Below are positions 8,309 to 10,824 of a DNA stretch of 10,824 nucleotides, piece after piece; positions within the stretch are counted from its first letter, which is position 1; every line of letters begins with the position of its first letter. Under the pieces are notes generated by a model, which ran no database searches, was not told where the DNA came from, and saw only the letters and a list, made by a program, of their open reading frames with translations. Origin of the DNA: an uncultured Oscillospiraceae bacterium (GTDB taxonomy: Bacteria > Bacillota > Clostridia > Oscillospirales > Ruminococcaceae); assembly GCA_934456315.1 (NCBI GenBank), contig CAKSHG010000055.1, forward strand, positions 1-10,824, given 5' to 3'. Made by a program: the position numbers and the translations under genes.

Positions 8309-8313
8309 ACCTC
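8309..8313 (-). promoter_or_regulatory. Shine-Dalgarno of rpoC
   Basis: GAGGT on the coding strand; the GAGG core ends 9 bases before the TTG at 8300. It supports the TTG start over the ATG 21 bases further on, which would be 30 bases from this box. Confidence 0.65.
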
Positions 8314-8326
8314 ATTTCTCTATCAA

Positions 8327-8375
8327 AGCCTGCGGAGCCCCCTGCGCATGAGCAGGGGCGCGCCGCCGGCAGGCT
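8327..8375 (-). promoter_or_regulatory. G+C-rich stem-loop in the rpoB-rpoC junction
   Basis: Two nested perfect inverted repeats: an outer AGCCTGC/GCAGGCT (8369-8375 with 8327-8333) and an inner CCCCTGC/GCAGGGG (8352-8358 with 8339-8345) around a 6-base loop. The unpaired side of the internal loop is very G+C rich and includes GGCGCGCC. The downstream message reads TTTGATAGAG, too short a U run for a convincing terminator. Possible processing or stabilising element between the two polymerase messages. Confidence 0.7.
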
Positions 8376-8389
8376 GTATAGGCTGTATA
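8371..8389. repeat. 9-bp tandem repeat
   Basis: GGCTGTATA occurs twice in direct succession (8372-8380 and 8381-8389), with one more matching base on the left. The first copy overlaps the outer arm of the rpoB-rpoC hairpin. Probably a small slippage duplication. Confidence 0.8.
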
Positions 8390-8409
8390 CTTCGGAAAGC
8401 CCGGCAGGA

Positions 8410-10824
8410 TCATTCGTCCTCGCCGAAGTCAATAGGCTCTCCGTCCGAGAAACCATCATCTGAGAAATCATCATCGTCTGAACCGGTTTCCTTGAGCTCT
8501 TCCTCGTCAATGATGCCGTAACCGCTCTTCTCAAGCTCGGAGTCATCATTAGCGTAGTTCATCTCGAAGTTTTCGCCGGGATAACGGTTTTCTTCCTCGT
8601 CCTCATCTCCGTCGTTTCTAAGGTCTACAACATCGCCGTTCTCGTCAAGGACTCTTACGTCCAGACCAAGGCCCTGAAGTTCTCTGATCATTACCTTGAA
8701 CGATTCCGGAACGCCGGGCTTAGGAACGGGTTCGCCCTTTACGATAGCCTCGTAGGTCTTCTGACGGCCGATAAGGTCATCAGACTTGACGGTCAGGATC
8801 TCCTGAAGCGTATAGGCAGCGCCGTAAGCCTCCAGAGCCCAAACCTCCATCTCACCGAAACGCTGGCCGCCGAACTGAGCCTTACCGCCCAGAGGCTGCT
8901 GTGTAACGAGAGAGTAAGGACCGGTGGAACGTGCGTGGATCTTATCGTCAACGAGGTGATGCAGCTTGAGGTAATACATATAACCAACGGTTACAGGGTT
9001 ATCGAACTTCTCGCCGGTGCGTCCGTCAGTGAGCTGCGTCTTGCAGTCAGAGGTGAGGGGCAGCTTTGTGAAGTCAAGTCCGGGACCGTTGAGTCCGAGC
9101 AGCTCGGGCTCTCTGCGTTCGCCTTCGCCCTTACCGATGTTGAAGATACGCTCTGCTTCCTCGGTGATCTTGCCGGCGTTGATGGACCTTGCCGCGTCAT
9201 ACAGCTCGCGGATATCCTGCTCGTGAGCGCCGTCGAATACCGGCGTTGCGATCTTCCAGCCGAGCGCCTTGGCAACGTAGCCGAGGTGTACCTCGAGCAC
9301 CTGTCCGATGTTCATTCGGGAAGGTACGCCCAGAGGGTTAAGAACGATATCAAGCGGAGTACCGTCCGGCAGGAACGGCATATCCTCCTGACGGAGAATT
9401 CTGGAAACGACACCCTTGTTACCGTGACGGCCCGCCATCTTATCGCCGACAGAGATCTTTCTCTTCTGTGCGATGTAAACGCGAACCTTCTCGTTTACTC
9501 CGGGTGACAGCTCATCGCAGTTGCTGCGGTCGAAGATCTTGACATCGACTACGATACCGCTTACGCCGTGCGCAACTCTAAGGGAGTTGTCGCGGACTTC
9601 GCGTGCCTTTTCGCCGAAGATCGCGCGGAGCAGTCTTTCCTCGGCGTTGAGCTCTGTTTCGCCCTTCGGGGATACCTTACCAACAAGGATATCGCCGGAG
9701 TGGACTTCCGCACCGATACGAACGATACCGCGCTCGTCGAGATCCTTCAGAGCGTCTTCTGAAAGGTTAGGGATATCGCGTGTGATCTCCTCCGGACCGA
9801 GCTTGGTGTCACGGCACTCGAGCTCATATTCTTCTATATGAATAGAGGTGTAAACATCATTATAAACAAGCTTCTCGTTGATGAGAACGGCGTCCTCGTA
9901 GTTGTAGCCTTCCCATGTCATGAAGCCGATGAGGGCGTTCTTACCGAGCGCGATCTCACCCATCTTTGTAGCGGGACCGTCTGCGATAACGTCGCCTGCC
10001 TTAACGCGCTCGCCCTTGCTTACGATCGGGCGCTGGTTCACGCAGTTGCCCTGGTTGGAGCGCTTGAACTTGATGAGTCTGTAGATACGCTCCTGACCGA
10101 GGTCGTTTGTGATAACGACCTTGTCTGCGTCGACCTCGGAAACGTAACCGTCCTCCTTGGTGCATACAACAACGCCGGAGTCTACCGCAGCCTTGTATTC
10201 CATACCAGTGCCGACGATAGGATTATCAGTTACCATGAGCGGAACGGCCTGACGCTGCATGTTCGCGCCCATCAGTGCACGGTTCGCGTCATCGTTCTCG
10301 AGGAACGGGATCATAGCTGTTGCAACGGAAACGACCATCTTAGGCGATACGTCCATGAAGTCGACCTTCTCGCGGTCGATTTCGAGGATAGCGTCGCGGC
10401 AGCGTGCGTTTACGCGGGGTCTTGCGAATCTGCCTTCCTCGTCGAGGGGCTCGTTCGCCTGTGCTACGACGTAGTTATCCTCAACGTCGGCGGTCATGTA
10501 GACTACCTCGTCGAGTACCTTGCCGGTTTCCTTGTCAACGCGTCTGTAGGGAGCCTCGATGAAGCCGTAGACGTTGATCCTTGCGAAAGTCGCAAGGTAG
10601 GAGATCAGACCGATGTTAGGACCTTCAGGGGTCTCGATCGGGCACATTCTTCCGTAGTGGGAATAGTGTACGTCACGGACCTCGAATCCGGCTCTATCTC
10701 TCGACAGACCGCCCGGACCAAGGGAGGACAGACGGCGCTTGTGAGTAAGCTCGGCAAGCGGGTTGTTCTGATCCATGAACTGGGACAGCGGAGAGGAACC
10801 GAAGAACTCTCTCATCGCAGAGAT
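8410..10824 (-). CDS. rpoB: DNA-directed RNA polymerase beta subunit, C-terminal part
   Basis: The last 804 residues of beta, open through the right edge in frame, beginning [11 protein letters not shown]. By E. coli numbering about 500 N-terminal residues are missing. Seen: rifampicin-binding region at 10720-10800, with Asp516, His526 and Ser531 equivalents wild type and Pro in place of E. coli Gln510; [11 protein letters not shown]; active-site lysines in [12 protein letters not shown] (about 9420-9446); [14 protein letters not shown]; the clamp-contacting [17 protein letters not shown] near the C-terminal end. Between FDGA and DGRTGE there are 66 residues (9028-9225), against about 23 in Bacillus. 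The final roughly 70 residues are strongly acidic, ending PIDFGEDE, and extend beyond the E. coli C terminus. Stop is TGA. Partner of beta' from the next gene. Confidence 0.98.
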   Translation of the reverse strand: MSAMREFFGSSPLSQFMDQNNPLAELTHKRRLSSLGPGGLSRDRAGFEVRDVHYSHYGRMCPIETPEGPNIGLISYLATFARINVYGFIEAPYRRVDKETGKVLDEVVYMTADVEDNYVVAQANEPLDEEGRFARPRVNARCRDAILEIDREKVDFMDVSPKMVVSVATAMIPFLENDDANRALMGANMQRQAVPLMVTDNPIVGTGMEYKAAVDSGVVVCTKEDGYVSEVDADKVVITNDLGQERIYRLIKFKRSNQGNCVNQRPIVSKGERVKAGDVIADGPATKMGEIALGKNALIGFMTWEGYNYEDAVLINEKLVYNDVYTSIHIEEYELECRDTKLGPEEITRDIPNLSEDALKDLDERGIVRIGAEVHSGDILVGKVSPKGETELNAEERLLRAIFGEKAREVRDNSLRVAHGVSGIVVDVKIFDRSNCDELSPGVNEKVRVYIAQKRKISVGDKMAGRHGNKGVVSRILRQEDMPFLPDGTPLDIVLNPLGVPSRMNIGQVLEVHLGYVAKALGWKIATPVFDGAHEQDIRELYDAARSINAGKITEEAERIFNIGKGEGERREPELLGLNGPGLDFTKLPLTSDCKTQLTDGRTGEKFDNPVTVGYMYYLKLHHLVDDKIHARSTGPYSLVTQQPLGGKAQFGGQRFGEMEVWALEAYGAAYTLQEILTVKSDDLIGRQKTYEAIVKGEPVPKPGVPESFKVMIRELQGLGLDVRVLDENGDVVDLRNDGDEDEEENRYPGENFEMNYANDDSELEKSGYGIIDEEELKETGSDDDDFSDDGFSDGEPIDFGEDE

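Noticed and set aside
1..10824. Mobile elements, CRISPR, RNA genes or a novel multi-gene system
   Set aside because: All sequence is accounted for by six housekeeping genes and short junctions. No transposase, repeat array, tRNA fold or unexplained coding region was found.

Overview
The window holds one complete stretch of a bacterial RNA polymerase / str gene cluster. All of it is on the minus strand, so transcription runs from high to low coordinates: rpoB (C-terminal part, cut by the right edge), rpoC, rpsL, rpsG, fusA and tuf. The proteins are full length and uninterrupted. RpoC has no large insertion in its trigger loop. S12 has the longer N-terminal segment typical of Gram-positive lineages. 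RpoB, EF-G and EF-Tu read as low-G+C Firmicutes proteins. Overall sequence style (moderate G+C, AAGGAGG-type ribosome binding sites, protein wording) suggests a Clostridia member of the Oscillospirales/Ruminococcaceae type. That placement is from recognition, not a database search.

Layout in transcription order. 10824-8410 is rpoB, with the rifampicin region at the very edge and an acidic tail at the C terminus. 8409-8301 is a gap with a strong G+C stem-loop and a 9-bp tandem repeat. 8300-4746 is rpoC, with a probable TTG start. 4745-4563 is a gap with a long terminator-like hairpin whose 3' arm contains the -35 box of a perfect consensus promoter, followed by a leader for rpsL. 4562-4137 is rpsL. 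4136-3991 is a structured gap. 3990-3520 is rpsG, with a GTG start. 3519-3457 is a gap with two stem-loops that abut each other and the fusA ribosome binding site. 3456-1369 is fusA. 1368-1221 is a gap with a good promoter and a G+C hairpin leader for tuf. 1220-18 is tuf. Only 17 bases lie downstream of tuf. No gap exceeds 300 bases.

The genes supply the catalytic core of transcription (beta and beta') and the decoding and elongation machinery (S12, S7, EF-G, EF-Tu). The promoters seen suggest at least three transcription inputs: readthrough from upstream of rpoB, a strong start before rpsL and another before tuf. This would let ribosomal and elongation-factor genes be expressed far above the polymerase genes. 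The L7Ae-like gene (ybxF/rplGB) that sits between rpoC and rpsL in Bacillus is absent here.

I see no mobile element, CRISPR array, tRNA or rRNA, and no evidence of an undescribed multi-gene system. The points worth attention are the intergenic structures, the promoter-in-hairpin arrangement, an extra segment of roughly 40 residues in RpoB and a Cys-Pro-Cys motif in EF-G.
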